The notes under the pieces are model-generated. The model did not search any database. It was given only the letters and a program-made list of their open reading frames with translations, and was not told where the DNA came from. 64,000 nt of DNA from Bacteroidales bacterium. GTDB taxonomy: Bacteria; Bacteroidota; Bacteroidia; Bacteroidales; Muribaculaceae. The position numbers and the translations under genes are program-made. This document shows, piece after piece, positions 9,628 to 17,851 of this stretch (its first letter is position 1; each line of letters opens with the position of its first letter). The DNA lies in contig SFEA01000011.1 of the NCBI GenBank assembly GCA_004557385.1, positions 1 through 64,000 on the forward strand. Reading direction: 5' to 3'.

Positions 9628-9740
9628 AGGGTAGTATCTCTCGCAGAAAACGCTGAAACCGCAGAAAAGTGATTGGCTCACACAGATAAAGCAGATTTAT
9701 AGGATTTATCTGCGTAAATCTTCGTAATCTGCGATGGAGC
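9628..9740. repeat. Intergenic low-complexity repeat words
   Basis: The gap between two convergent genes holds short echoing words: TCTCGCAGAAAACGCTGA, then AACCGCAGAAA, and then a mirror-like stretch around GATTTATAGGATTTATCTGCG, CGTAAATC and TTCGTAATCTGCG. The word TCTCGCAGAAA recurs at about 17352 inside another intergenic repeat. No open frame or known RNA is seen here. Confidence 0.5.
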
Positions 9741-9753
9741 ATTGAGGGCGTGG

Positions 9754-11619
9754 TTACACCACGTCGCTGAAGGAGGGCAGGGGAGCGGTGTAGCAATTCA
9801 GCCGCGATGCAACGAGCAGCCCTATGGCACGCGTCATCACCATGTCGTCGTGCCGTCCGGCAATGGCGCCGAAACCGCCGCGGGGCTTGTGCTCATACCA
9901 TGCCAACTCGTTCACGGCGCCATCGTTATGCTCGATGTAGGCACCGTCGCGCACCAGCCCGATGAGGTGGAAAACGGCTTCGGTTTTGGTTTCGCGGTTG
10001 GTGTGAAAGCCCAGCCGGTCGCCCCGTCGGCGATAGATGTTGCGATAGTGATGTCGCAGCGTGTTCAGCACATATTGCGTGCCGTCGCCCTCGCTGTATT
10101 CCATCTCAAGCGTGTTGCTCTCAATCACCAGCAACGCATTGCAGTAGTATTTTGCCATTTGTGCGGCGAGCCATGCCAGGCGGTCGTGATAGATGTGTCC
10201 GCGCCATTCAGCCACAATCTCCATCTTGCCTTTGGCTGCCAAACGGTCGATTACGGTAATCACCGAAAAGTCGGCTTTGTCGCTCAGTCCGCCCACATCC
10301 ACAGCCACCACATAGCGATAGCGCTGCTTGGCATCGGCAGCCGGTTCGCGCCACAAGCGTATGTCGCCGGCAGCATCGTTGGGCAGCAGCCGCGGGTTGG
10401 CGAGCGCCTCGGCACCGGTGGGCGGCTCGGTGAACGAGCATAGCTGATAGGGCAGCGAGCAGTGGCGACGCAGTTGCTCGAGATGCGCGGCGTTGAACAC
10501 CGGCATGCCGCTGAAAGCAAACGCCTCGATGTCGTTGCTGGGATATTCAGCCTGCATCTGGCTGTGGCTGTTATATTCCTTGCGTTTGCTGTGATACCAG
10601 GCAATCATCTCCAGCGTGCAGCCCGACTGCCACAGCGAGCGCTCGTATTCGTCGAGGCTGCGCCACAGTTTGGCAGCGTCGGTCACCTTTTTGCGATATA
10701 TTTCAATCTCATACCAAGGCACAAACAGCGGCTGCTTGTCGCTGAAGCCCGTTTTGGCGCGCAGCCATTCGCTGTGGAAATAGTTGCCCATGCCGTTGGC
10801 AGTTGATTCCATCACCACCAGCGTGTCGGGTTCGAGCATTATTGAGCCGCACACCGAGCGGATTAGGCTCTCGGGGCTGCGACGGGCGCTTGTGGGCCAG
10901 AATGCCACCTCGGTGAGGTGAGCCATTGCAATGTCCATTCCGCGCACGCTCTCGGGGCTCATTGCCGTTGTGGCTGCCACTATGCAGTTGCGGCCTGCAA
11001 TTTCGCTCATGTTCCGGCTTTTTTGATAGGGGCGAAAGCGCATGGGGTCGCCAACGGGCTGAAACTGCTCGGGATAGTTGGCAAGGATTAGGCTGTAGAT
11101 GCCTTGTATGGTTGATGCCGTGTCGCGCAGATGTCCGCACACGATGCTGTTGCAATGCTCGTGGTGGATGATTTGCATCCAAGCCATATACACCTGCGTG
11201 AGTGTGCTGCCGCCCCATTGGCGTGCCTTGAGCACAATCAGGCGTATGGGCTGCCTCGCCAGGCGCATATCCTCGAGCATGGCAAGCATTCGCCGTTGCG
11301 GCGCGTTGAGCACCAGGCGGCGGTTGCGGCAAGTGATTTTGTCCTTCACCGTCACGCAGGTGGCGCACCAGTATTCAAAGTCGTGGCAGAAGCGCAGCCT
11401 GTCGAACGCCTCGTCGCTCATGTCGTGGCTGATGAGCGGAGCCATTGCTTCTGGCACCAAAAGTTGCTTGCCGCGACGGTCTACGGCAATGCGCTTGCCG
11501 TAGCATCCAACGCCCGTAACAGGGTCGTAGGTGCATCGCAGAGCTTCGTTGCGGCGCTTGTTTTCAGCAACGATGGCATCGATGCCGATTTCGTTGTCGT
11601 GCGTGTTTGTGTTTTTCAT
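9754..11619 (-). CDS. Phage-type terminase large subunit, orphan
   Basis: 621 residues. The N-terminal ATPase has a Walker A-like LKARQWGGSTL (about 150), conserved VCGHLRDTASTI, and a probable Walker B/Glu in MAHLTEVAFWP. The C-terminal RNase H-fold nuclease shows the three acidic sites DVGGLSDKADFSV, LVIESNTLE and GRHDDMVMTRAIGL. Both halves look intact. In phages this protein cuts and pumps DNA into the head with a small subunit and portal, but no portal, capsid, small terminase or integrase lies nearby. The neighbours are housekeeping-type genes. It has its own TATTTTTG -7 box (11642-11649, minus). It may be a domesticated or relict terminase, and its role is unknown. Confidence 0.85.
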   Translation of the reverse strand: MKNTNTHDNEIGIDAIVAENKRRNEALRCTYDPVTGVGCYGKRIAVDRRGKQLLVPEAMAPLISHDMSDEAFDRLRFCHDFEYWCATCVTVKDKITCRNRRLVLNAPQRRMLAMLEDMRLARQPIRLIVLKARQWGGSTLTQVYMAWMQIIHHEHCNSIVCGHLRDTASTIQGIYSLILANYPEQFQPVGDPMRFRPYQKSRNMSEIAGRNCIVAATTAMSPESVRGMDIAMAHLTEVAFWPTSARRSPESLIRSVCGSIMLEPDTLVVMESTANGMGNYFHSEWLRAKTGFSDKQPLFVPWYEIEIYRKKVTDAAKLWRSLDEYERSLWQSGCTLEMIAWYHSKRKEYNSHSQMQAEYPSNDIEAFAFSGMPVFNAAHLEQLRRHCSLPYQLCSFTEPPTGAEALANPRLLPNDAAGDIRLWREPAADAKQRYRYVVAVDVGGLSDKADFSVITVIDRLAAKGKMEIVAEWRGHIYHDRLAWLAAQMAKYYCNALLVIESNTLEMEYSEGDGTQYVLNTLRHHYRNIYRRRGDRLGFHTNRETKTEAVFHLIGLVRDGAYIEHNDGAVNELAWYEHKPRGGFGAIAGRHDDMVMTRAIGLLVASRLNCYTAPLPSFSDVV

Positions 11620-11641
11620 GATATAATTCTATACTAAGGTG

Positions 11642-11649
11642 CAAAAATA
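11642..11649 (-). promoter_or_regulatory. -7 box of the orphan terminase
   Basis: On the minus strand TATTTTTG matches TAnnTTTG, 23 bases before the terminase start. The -33 element is not clear. Confidence 0.4.
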
Positions 11650-11746
11650 GCACAAAAAGCATCATCGCGTGGAGCCAAAATATCACATCAAGAGTGTGGT
11701 GAGTGTTCCATGTTTCACTAATTGTGTCGCGCCAAGATGCGCTAAT

Positions 11747-11777
11747 TTTGCCGAGTGCACGAAATTTTGTAACTTTG
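11747..11777 (+). promoter_or_regulatory. Promoter of the SulP transporter
   Basis: TTTG (11747-11750), 19 bases, then TAACTTTG (11770-11777) is a full match to the Bacteroidetes housekeeping promoter, 50 bases before the start codon. Confidence 0.75.
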
Positions 11778-11826
11778 CACTAAGTTTTAGGTTTACAAAT
11801 AATTATTCACAAAAACTTTATTAGAA

Positions 11827-13533
11827 ATGAGTTTTATTTCAACAAAGAATATCAAGGGCGACATCACCGGAGGCATCACAGCCGGCATCGTTGCTCTGCC
11901 ATTGGCATTGGCGTTTGGTATTCAGGCTTTTGGAGGAATTAACGACCCGTCGGCAGCCAGTATGGGCGCTTTGGCAGGTCTCGTAGGAGCCACGCTGCTC
12001 GGATTTTTTGCCGCATTGTTTGGCGGCACACCTTCACAGATTAGCGGTCCTACGGGCCCGATGACAGTGATTACAGCCGGCTTGATAAGCGGCGTATGGG
12101 CATCGTCGAGCGGCAACTTGAGCACTGTGCTCATCACCATGTCGCTTGCCGGCTTGTTCTGCGGCTTGTTTCAGATTCTTTTTGGAATCATCAAGTTGGG
12201 CAAACTGGTTCGCTACATTCCTTACCCGGTGTTGTCGGGTTTCATGAGCGGTATTGGTGTGATTATCATCTTGCAACAAATCTATCCGCTGTTCGGCATG
12301 AAGTCGCCGGTGTTGGTGGTGGATATGATATTAGATTTCCCTGAGATTGTATCAGAAGGTTTCTCGCTTGAGGCGTTGCTGCTGGGTCTTGGCACCATAG
12401 CCATCATCTCGCTTCTGCCCAAGGTTATCAAGAACCCTAACGTGCCCGTCACTTTGGTGGCATTGGTGGTGATGACGCTTATTGCTTTGCCTTTGGGGCT
12501 TGCCGACAAATACATCATCGGCAGCATACCCACTGGTCTGCCTATGCCATTCTTTGCAAATGGCAGCGTCGACCTCAGCGGCATCGATTGGACACTGGCG
12601 CTGAAGCATGCTGTTATACCGGGTCTTACGCTTGCCGGTTTGGGTTCGATTGACACGCTGCTCACTTCGGTGGTGGCTGACAACATCACCAAAACCAAGC
12701 ACGACAGCAATCAGGAGCTTATCGGACAAGGCATTGGTAATGCCATGGCTGGCTTGTTCTGCGGCATCTCGGGCGCCGGAGCCACTATGCGTACGGTGGT
12801 GAATGTTCGCTCGGGCGGTCGCGGCAAAATCAGCGGCATGGTGCACGCCATGTTGCTGCTTGCCATTCTGCTCGGTTTGGGCAGCTTGGTTAAGCATGTG
12901 CCGTTGGCAGTGCTTGCCGGCATCCTCATCACTGTGGGTTGGGGCATCATCGACTTCCGCGGCTTCCGCGATTTGCGCAAGATTCCGCACGACGATGCGT
13001 TTGTGCTCATCGTGGTGTTCCTCACCACCGTGTTTGTCGACCTGCTTACTGCCGTGGGCATTGGCATGGTGATTGCCTGCGTGTTGTTTATGAAGCGTGC
13101 CAGCGACATGGTTGAAAAGCAATACGATTCGCACGAAATCAATGGCTTCGACAAGGAGAATCCTTGGCCCGACGAAGGCGGCATGCCCGACAAGGCTAAG
13201 CACAGTATATATGTGCAACGCCTCAACGGCCCTGTATTCTTCGGCTCGATTACCGGATTTAAATCGGTGATGCAGGACATTCCTGCCGATGTCAAGATTG
13301 TGATTATTCGCATGAAGAACGTTCCCTTTATGGACCAATCGGGCTTGTATGCCATGGAGGCTGCCATTAAGGAGCTTCGCGACCGTGGCACACAGGTGCT
13401 GATGACCATCGTGCAGCCGCAGCCTAAGTATATGCTCAACTCCACGGGCGTGATTCCTGAATTGGTGCCTGAAGAATGTGTGTTTAAGACATTTGAGGAT
13501 TGCACCTACTATCTGCGCAAAACTCTCGAATAA
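11827..13533 (+). CDS. SulP-family anion transporter with STAS domain
   Basis: 568 residues with 10 or more predicted membrane spans. The N-terminal signature GGITAGIVALPLALAFGI and FFAALFGGTPSQISGPTGPM are characteristic of SulP/SLC26 proteins, and a cytoplasmic STAS domain occupies about 450-560 (VQRLNGPVFFGSI, VIIRMKNVPFMDQSGL). The family moves sulfate, bicarbonate or similar anions; the substrate cannot be read from sequence alone. Sulfate uptake or bicarbonate supply are both plausible. It is monocistronic, with its own promoter and a terminator directly after the stop. Confidence 0.93.
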   Translation: MSFISTKNIKGDITGGITAGIVALPLALAFGIQAFGGINDPSAASMGALAGLVGATLLGFFAALFGGTPSQISGPTGPMTVITAGLISGVWASSSGNLSTVLITMSLAGLFCGLFQILFGIIKLGKLVRYIPYPVLSGFMSGIGVIIILQQIYPLFGMKSPVLVVDMILDFPEIVSEGFSLEALLLGLGTIAIISLLPKVIKNPNVPVTLVALVVMTLIALPLGLADKYIIGSIPTGLPMPFFANGSVDLSGIDWTLALKHAVIPGLTLAGLGSIDTLLTSVVADNITKTKHDSNQELIGQGIGNAMAGLFCGISGAGATMRTVVNVRSGGRGKISGMVHAMLLLAILLGLGSLVKHVPLAVLAGILITVGWGIIDFRGFRDLRKIPHDDAFVLIVVFLTTVFVDLLTAVGIGMVIACVLFMKRASDMVEKQYDSHEINGFDKENPWPDEGGMPDKAKHSIYVQRLNGPVFFGSITGFKSVMQDIPADVKIVIIRMKNVPFMDQSGLYAMEAAIKELRDRGTQVLMTIVQPQPKYMLNSTGVIPELVPEECVFKTFEDCTYYLRKTLE

Positions 13534-13560
13534 ACATAACGATATTTTCGAAATATTTGT

Positions 13561-13605
13561 GGCGTCCCGTTGCCCGTTGTGGTTTCGGGGCGTCGCTGTT
13601 TTTTT
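13561..13605 (+). terminator. Terminator of the SulP gene
   Basis: GGCGTCCCG (13561-13569) pairs with CGGGGCGTC (13586-13594) through nine pairs including two G-U pairs, followed by a run of seven T. Confidence 0.7.
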
Positions 13606-13610
13606 GGACT

Positions 13611-13709
13611 GGGAAACGGGAATTGGAAATCGGGAATCGGAAACAGGGAAACGGGAATTGGAAACAGGGAAACGGGAATTGGAAACAGGGAAACGGGAAT
13701 TGGAAATCA
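13611..13709 (+). repeat. Purine-rich 21-bp tandem repeat
   Basis: Four copies of a 21-base unit of the form GGGAAACGGG-AATTGGAAACA, one interrupted by a 14-base partial unit. The strand is almost free of C and T. A related, degenerate array in the opposite orientation lies at 13948-13991. Confidence 0.85.
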
Positions 13710-13947
13710 GGGGATTTGAGGGCAAGAAAACGAAACGAGGAATGCTATCTGTTGCAATAGTATCCCTCGTCGATTAGTAAAGTTTTATATCTTTTATATG
13801 TTGTTTTGTAAAGTACACGTGCAAAAGTAGTCTTTGCTAATGGTTTTAATTGTCTAATTTATTCAAAAACATGTCTAATTCCTACGATTTTGTAGTAAAA
13901 TTTGATGAATTGGACAATTTTTTGAGCCAAAACCCCGTGCATTAACG
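13710..13947. other. AT-rich gap between inverted repeat arrays
   Basis: No gene is seen. The stretch is AT-rich with repeated TTTTATAT-like words and lies between the stop ends of two convergent genes. Confidence 0.4.
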
Positions 13948-13991
13948 CCCAATCCCCGGTTTCCGGTTCCCAATCTCCAATCCCCGATTCC
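13948..13991 (-). repeat. Degenerate purine-rich repeat, inverted
   Basis: Read on the minus strand this is again G/A-rich with the words GGAATCGGGGATTGG and GGGAACCGGAAACC, so it mirrors the array at 13611-13709. The two arrays could pair as a long imperfect hairpin in a read-through RNA. Confidence 0.6.
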
Positions 13992-14005
13992 TTGAAATCG
14001 TGAAA

Positions 14006-15136
14006 TCACTCGCAGGTGTTGTTGGCGATGTTTCGCTCCTTCCATTCTTTTGGCGACATGCCTGTTTTGCTGCGGAAGATGTTGTAGAGCTGAGCGTGCG
14101 ACGAGAACCCACATTCGGCAGAAATTGCTTCGTTGCTGAATTCGGGGTGCTCAAGCATCAGGCGTTTGGCTTCGTTGAAGCGCAGCTCCGATAGCCATAT
14201 ACGGAACGAACAGTTGTGGTGTTGCCCGAGGTGCAACGACAGTTCGCGGCGGTCGATTCTGATGAGTTTCGAAAGCGCAGTGATGGTGATGCTGCTGTCG
14301 CGGAATCCTTTTTCGTCGTGCCATTTTTTGATTGCTTCGGCAATGGCGTTGGAGCGTTCGGCTGAAAGCTTATTCTTTGGCTGCGCCTGGCTCGCCTCGT
14401 TGTTGGGCGTTAGGTCGTCGCTGTCTTCGTTGTTAAGCAGTTCCGTCATTGGCTGCAGGTTATGACCGAGCGCCACAAAGGTGGTGATGAAGATAATCAG
14501 CGAAATCAGGAAAAATGGCGCTGCAAACAGCAGCAGCGTGCGCGAGTGTATGGCGAACACTGCCATCAGCGACGGGCCTGCGAGGATGAGCACTGAAGAG
14601 CGGGTGTAGTTGATGTATGTTTGTATGTCGCCACCAATTTCTTGACTGATGATTTTGCGCTTCTTGGTGTTGATTGTGACAAGGATGTATGTTGCAACAA
14701 CGATGTATATCACCAGCAACGCGAGCATGGCGTATGATGCTATGGGCATTTGCAGGTCGCCTTTGGTGAGATAGCCAACACCAAAGATTGCAAGAATCAG
14801 CAGATAGGTGGCAATGCTTGCTGTGCGATAGCGGTTGCGGTTGCGCACGTTGCACTCAACGTGCAGAATGGAGTAGGTGATGAGTATTGCCACCGGGGCG
14901 TAGAACAGAATGTTCACCGTGGCGCCAATCATGTCGCTTTTGGCGCGTAGCCCCAGCAACATCTGCAACAAATAGTGCACTGCCAGCACCATCATAGCAA
15001 ACACCAAAATCCACCGCGAGGTTTCGTAATTCTTGTTAATCCATTTCACGTGGAAGCGAGAGATGGCAAGCACAATCGCCATTATGGTTGTGGTGACAAA
15101 GCACGTGTTCTGAACAATATATAATGAATCGACCAT
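14006..15136 (-). CDS. Membrane-anchored AraC-family regulator
   Basis: About 376 residues from the ATG at 15136, which starts MVDSLYIVQN. An in-frame ATG at 15193 would add 19 polar residues and is less likely. The first about 215 residues form about six membrane helices. The C-terminal third is an AraC-type helix-turn-helix: ITALSKLIRIDRRELSLHLGQ, FRIWLSELRFNEAKRLML, then SAECGFSSHAQLYNIFRSKTGMSPKEWKE. This architecture senses a signal at the membrane and acts on DNA directly. Neither ligand nor targets are visible. It is divergent from the sigma-factor remnant at 15421, which it might once have accompanied. Confidence 0.85.
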   Translation of the reverse strand: MVDSLYIVQNTCFVTTTIMAIVLAISRFHVKWINKNYETSRWILVFAMMVLAVHYLLQMLLGLRAKSDMIGATVNILFYAPVAILITYSILHVECNVRNRNRYRTASIATYLLILAIFGVGYLTKGDLQMPIASYAMLALLVIYIVVATYILVTINTKKRKIISQEIGGDIQTYINYTRSSVLILAGPSLMAVFAIHSRTLLLFAAPFFLISLIIFITTFVALGHNLQPMTELLNNEDSDDLTPNNEASQAQPKNKLSAERSNAIAEAIKKWHDEKGFRDSSITITALSKLIRIDRRELSLHLGQHHNCSFRIWLSELRFNEAKRLMLEHPEFSNEAISAECGFSSHAQLYNIFRSKTGMSPKEWKERNIANNTCE

Positions 15137-15420
15137 ATTGTTTCTTTTTGAAAAATGGTTATTTTGGTTAAAAAATGGCATCGAAAAACGCACGTTTTTC
15201 TTTTCGCCTATTTGTCTTGTTTTTGAGAATGGAATTATGGTGCAAAATTAAGAAAATTAGTGAATTATGCCAAAGAAATACAGCAGATTTACGACGAAAA
15301 ATCGTTGAAAAAACAAACATATTATGCATAATTGAAAAATTTGCTTTTGCTTTGTCGTCTAAACCTTTCTTTACCACTTGCCATTGAACGGTTTTTCGTG
15401 ACATATCACACTGCAAAACG

Positions 15421-15702
15421 ATGCTTAACAACGTAAAACAATTGCTAAATAGCATTGCCGAGGGCGATGAGCGGGCATATAAGACGCTGTTTTATATGTA
15501 TTATCCGCGTGTTCGGGCTTTTGCTTTGGGTATGCTCAAGAATGCCGACGATGCCGACGACCTGGCGCAGATGGTGATGATGAAGGTTTGGCTGAAGCGC
15601 GATTTGTTTGATGGGGTTGAGAACTTCGATTCGTATATGTTCCGCCTCACAAAAAATTCGGTGCTGAACTTCATCGCCTCGAAGCAGGCGGTGAGTATCT
15701 GA
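15421..15702 (+). pseudogene. Truncated ECF sigma factor (region 2 only)
   Basis: 93 residues. LLNSIAEGDERAYKTLFYMYYPRVRAFALGMLKNADDADDLAQMVMMKVWLKRD is a typical sigma-70 region 2, and FDSYMFRLTKNSVLNFIASKQ leads into the linker. ECF factors are usually about 180 residues and need region 4 for -35 binding; here the frame ends in TGA at 15700 just after FIASKQAVSI and region 4 is missing. From about 15681 the sequence belongs to a different gene (next entry), so a deletion has joined two genes. It is unlikely to act as a sigma factor. Confidence 0.85.
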
Positions 15703-16229
15703 TTCCGGTGGTGATTGCCGGCAGCAGCGATGCCGATTACCGTCCAAGCTCGAATGTTGGCTTTGCCTATTATCTCGTGTCGGTGACATCGAAGCTCATC
15801 GACGAAAATGGCACACTTGACGGCTTGACATTGCTCGACAAGACCGGTTGGACCGTTTCTTGCACCGACAACGGCGCTACTAATCTGCAGAACATCGTTG
15901 ACGGCAGCAACAGCACTTATGCGAAATTCACTCGAGGCGACAATCATGAGGTTGTAATCGACCTTGGCAGTGAGCAAGCATTCAAGGGCATTGAGGTGTA
16001 TTTCCGTAACTATTACTATGCCTTTGATAGCTGTGAATTGGATTACAGCACCGATGGCTCTACTTGGAACGGAATCGGAACTGTTGCGAACAATTGGAGT
16101 TCGTCGCTCAGTTGTGTGCTCTATGGCTCGGTAAATGCTCGCTATGTTCGCATAAAGGGTAACTTCTTCTACAACTACTCGTGGGCTTCGAGCTATTGGC
16201 GCATGTATGAGTTCAGCCTCTATAACTAA
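15681..16229 (+). pseudogene. C-terminal remnant of a discoidin (F5/8 type C) surface protein
   Basis: Open in frame from about 15681 (EAGGEYLIPVVIAGSSDADY), a fragment that resembles the end of a DUF1735-type domain. It is followed by an F5/8 type C domain: WTVSCTDNGATNLQNIVDGSN, HEVVIDLGSEQAFKGIEVYFR, LDYSTDGSTWNGIGTV, ARYVRIKG, MYEFSLYN. The N-terminus, including any lipoprotein signal, is gone. Such proteins normally sit behind SusC/SusD as surface glycan-binding proteins. It keeps its own terminator. With the sigma-factor head it looks like the two ends of a deleted polysaccharide utilisation locus. Confidence 0.8.
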
Positions 16230-16259
16230 TTGGATGTAGTTAGTTGACTTTCAATGTAT

Positions 16260-16310
16260 AATAATTAGTGCCTGCAACATTTTCTTGTGGGCACTTATTA
16301 TTTTTTTTTA
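16260..16310 (+). terminator. Terminator after the discoidin remnant
   Basis: AATAATTAGTGCC (16260-16272) pairs with GGCACTTATTATT (16290-16302) with one mismatch, followed by a run of nine T. Confidence 0.8.
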
Positions 16311-16331
16311 ACAAAAAATGGTTATATATTC

Positions 16332-16363
16332 TTGTAATTATTACCATATTCTTTGTAACTTTG
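16332..16363 (+). promoter_or_regulatory. Promoter of the DUF1573 gene
   Basis: TTG (16332-16334), 21 bases, then TAACTTTG (16356-16363), an exact TAnnTTTG box, 55 bases before the ATG at 16418. Confidence 0.55.
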
Positions 16364-16417
16364 CATATCCTCATTGCCAGTAGAGAGTTTTTTGTTACTT
16401 TTTGTTATAACCAACAG

Positions 16418-17149
16418 ATGTTTAAGCGATTAGTCCTCATAGTGTTTGTAATGGCATGTTTTGCTACCAGTGCCTTTGCTGCTGAACGAAACAATTCATT
16501 CAGCCCAGATAAAGTCACTTTCAACTTTGGCAACATCGACGAGCTTGGAGGCATGGTGAAGCACACCTTTGTCTACACCAATCGCAGCAATAAATCGCTG
16601 GCAATAGCCAACGCCACCGCTCACTGTGGCTGTGTGAAAGTGAGCTACCCCAAACAACCCATCCGTCCAGGCGCTAAAGCCAACATCGGTGTCACTTACG
16701 ACCCCGAAGGCCGCCCGGGTTTGTTTTCATAGTCAATACAAATACGTCTCACCGACGGCACCTATGCAGCTGTATGCCGCATCTCGGGCAAGGTGAAAGA
16801 GGCTGAACGCACCGTAGAACAGCGTTTTCCTTACGATATGGGAGGCGGACTGCGCGCCGACAGCCAGGCAATCGACTTTACAGGCGCTCGCCAAGGCAGC
16901 ACCTCGTCGATGTTTGTGAGAATAATCAACACGGGCAAGAAGCCCCTCGACATACGTTTCAGCATCGCTCCGCAAAGCAAGGCGTTCAACGTGCCGCCAA
17001 CATGCTATCTGCGCCCTGGAGCCGAAACGCTAATGGCAGTGAGCTTCACTCCCACGGCTCAATCAGCCAAGCTTAAAGGCACGGTGATTCAGCCCACTGT
17101 GGCAGGCAAAAAGTTGAAGACAATTGCTTTGAAACTGCCAAACGGTTGA
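16418..17149 (+). pseudogene. DUF1573 periplasmic protein with an internal amber stop
   Basis: The ATG at 16418 gives the signal peptide MFKRLVLIVFVMACFATSAFA. A DUF1573 beta domain follows: VTFNFGNIDELGGMVKHTFVYTNRSNKSLAI, AHCGCVKVSYPKQPIRPGAKANIGVTYDPEGRPGLFS. Then TAG at 16730-16732 interrupts the gene. The same frame continues at once as SIQIRLTDGTYAAVCRISGKVKEAERTVEQRFPYDMGGG and a second Ig-like domain to the stop at 17149. Homologues usually have Lys or Asn at this place (xPGxFxK), so AAG to TAG is the simplest change. DUF1573 proteins are secreted Ig-like proteins of unclear function. The full length would be about 243 residues. It is a recent pseudogene unless the stop is read through or is a sequence error. 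Confidence 0.8.
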
Positions 17150-17285
17150 CGAATGAATGTGTAATAAATTAAAAACTTTTTCATAAGCTGTAAAGATATA
17201 TCAGTAAATGGTTAGTTGATATGTATAATTTTGGTTTTACTCCTATTTTGAACTAAAGGTAAATAAGGTTTATTGATTAATTGGT

Positions 17286-17325
17286 TGCAAGGCAGGCGTC
17301 GTGATGACGGTTGCCTTTGCTTTTT
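17286..17325 (+). terminator. Terminator of the DUF1573 gene
   Basis: GCAAGGCA...CGTC and GACG...TGCCTTTGC form a two-part stem with a small bulge, followed by TTTTTC. Confidence 0.6.
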
Positions 17326-17351
17326 CTTGTGCCACGATGCCGTCGGCGCTA

Positions 17352-17630
17352 TTCTCTCGCAGAAAGCGCAGAAGTTTGGCGATGCGTTGATGACAGGACA
17401 AGAAGCGCCATCGGAGATGGCAAACTATGCTTAACCGCGGGCAAGCCACAAAGTGGCGCAGCCTGCGGAAAGAGTGCTACCTTAAATATGTGCCTCGAAG
17501 TGGCACAACATTGTTCGACGTCTTCGACGCCGTTATATTGTGTGGGATTCCTTCTCCGCAGGTTTCGCTGCGCTACACCAGCGGTTAAGCATAGTGAAGC
17601 ACCTTCGGTGCTTTTCGCGCAACATATCTA
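17352..17630 (-). repeat. Composite mini-hairpin repeat, copy A
   Basis: A chain of short palindromes, mostly with 3-base loops: GCCATC-GGA-GATGGC, CCAC-AAA-GTGG, CGTC-TTC-GACG, GCACC-TTC-GGTGC, plus GTGCC...GGCAC. Read on the minus strand it matches copies B (29075) and D (57064) over about 250 bases in the same module order. Short open frames here are by-products of the repeat and show no protein-like features. Confidence 0.85.
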
Positions 17631-17760
17631 ATCTCGTTGATTATCAGCGATATTAACCGTGGAGCGTTTGCAGATTCAGCAAACAAACATTACCTAATCC
17701 TCGAAAATACATTTCCACACCACGCAAATGTTAATTAATTGTTAAAAATGATTCTGCCTC

Positions 17761-17791
17761 TTGACTCGTCCCTTAGGTCAGTGCTTAACTT
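17761..17791 (+). promoter_or_regulatory. MerR-type operator-promoter
   Basis: TTGACT (17761-17766), exactly 19 bases, then TAACTT (17786-17791). The spacer holds the dyad TGAC...GTCA around CCCTTAGG. A 19-base spacer with an internal dyad is the hallmark of promoters twisted by MerR-family activators. It precedes the MerR gene by 60 bases, so autoregulation is likely. Confidence 0.5.
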
Positions 17792-17851
17792 CGCAAACGT
17801 AATTGAGATTGCGCAATCTGCTCGGTTAACTGAAAAATTACAAAAGTGATT

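Noticed and set aside
9754..11619. Prophage
   Set aside because: Only a terminase is present; there is no portal, capsid, tail, lysis or integrase gene within 10 kb.
12352..13725. A 457-residue open frame antisense to the SulP gene
   Set aside because: It is a shadow of the codon bias of the real gene; it is His/Ala/Gln-rich, with no domain and no promoter.
17311..17631. A 106-residue coding region
   Set aside because: It lies wholly in the composite repeat; similar frames appear in the other copies only because the repeat recurs.
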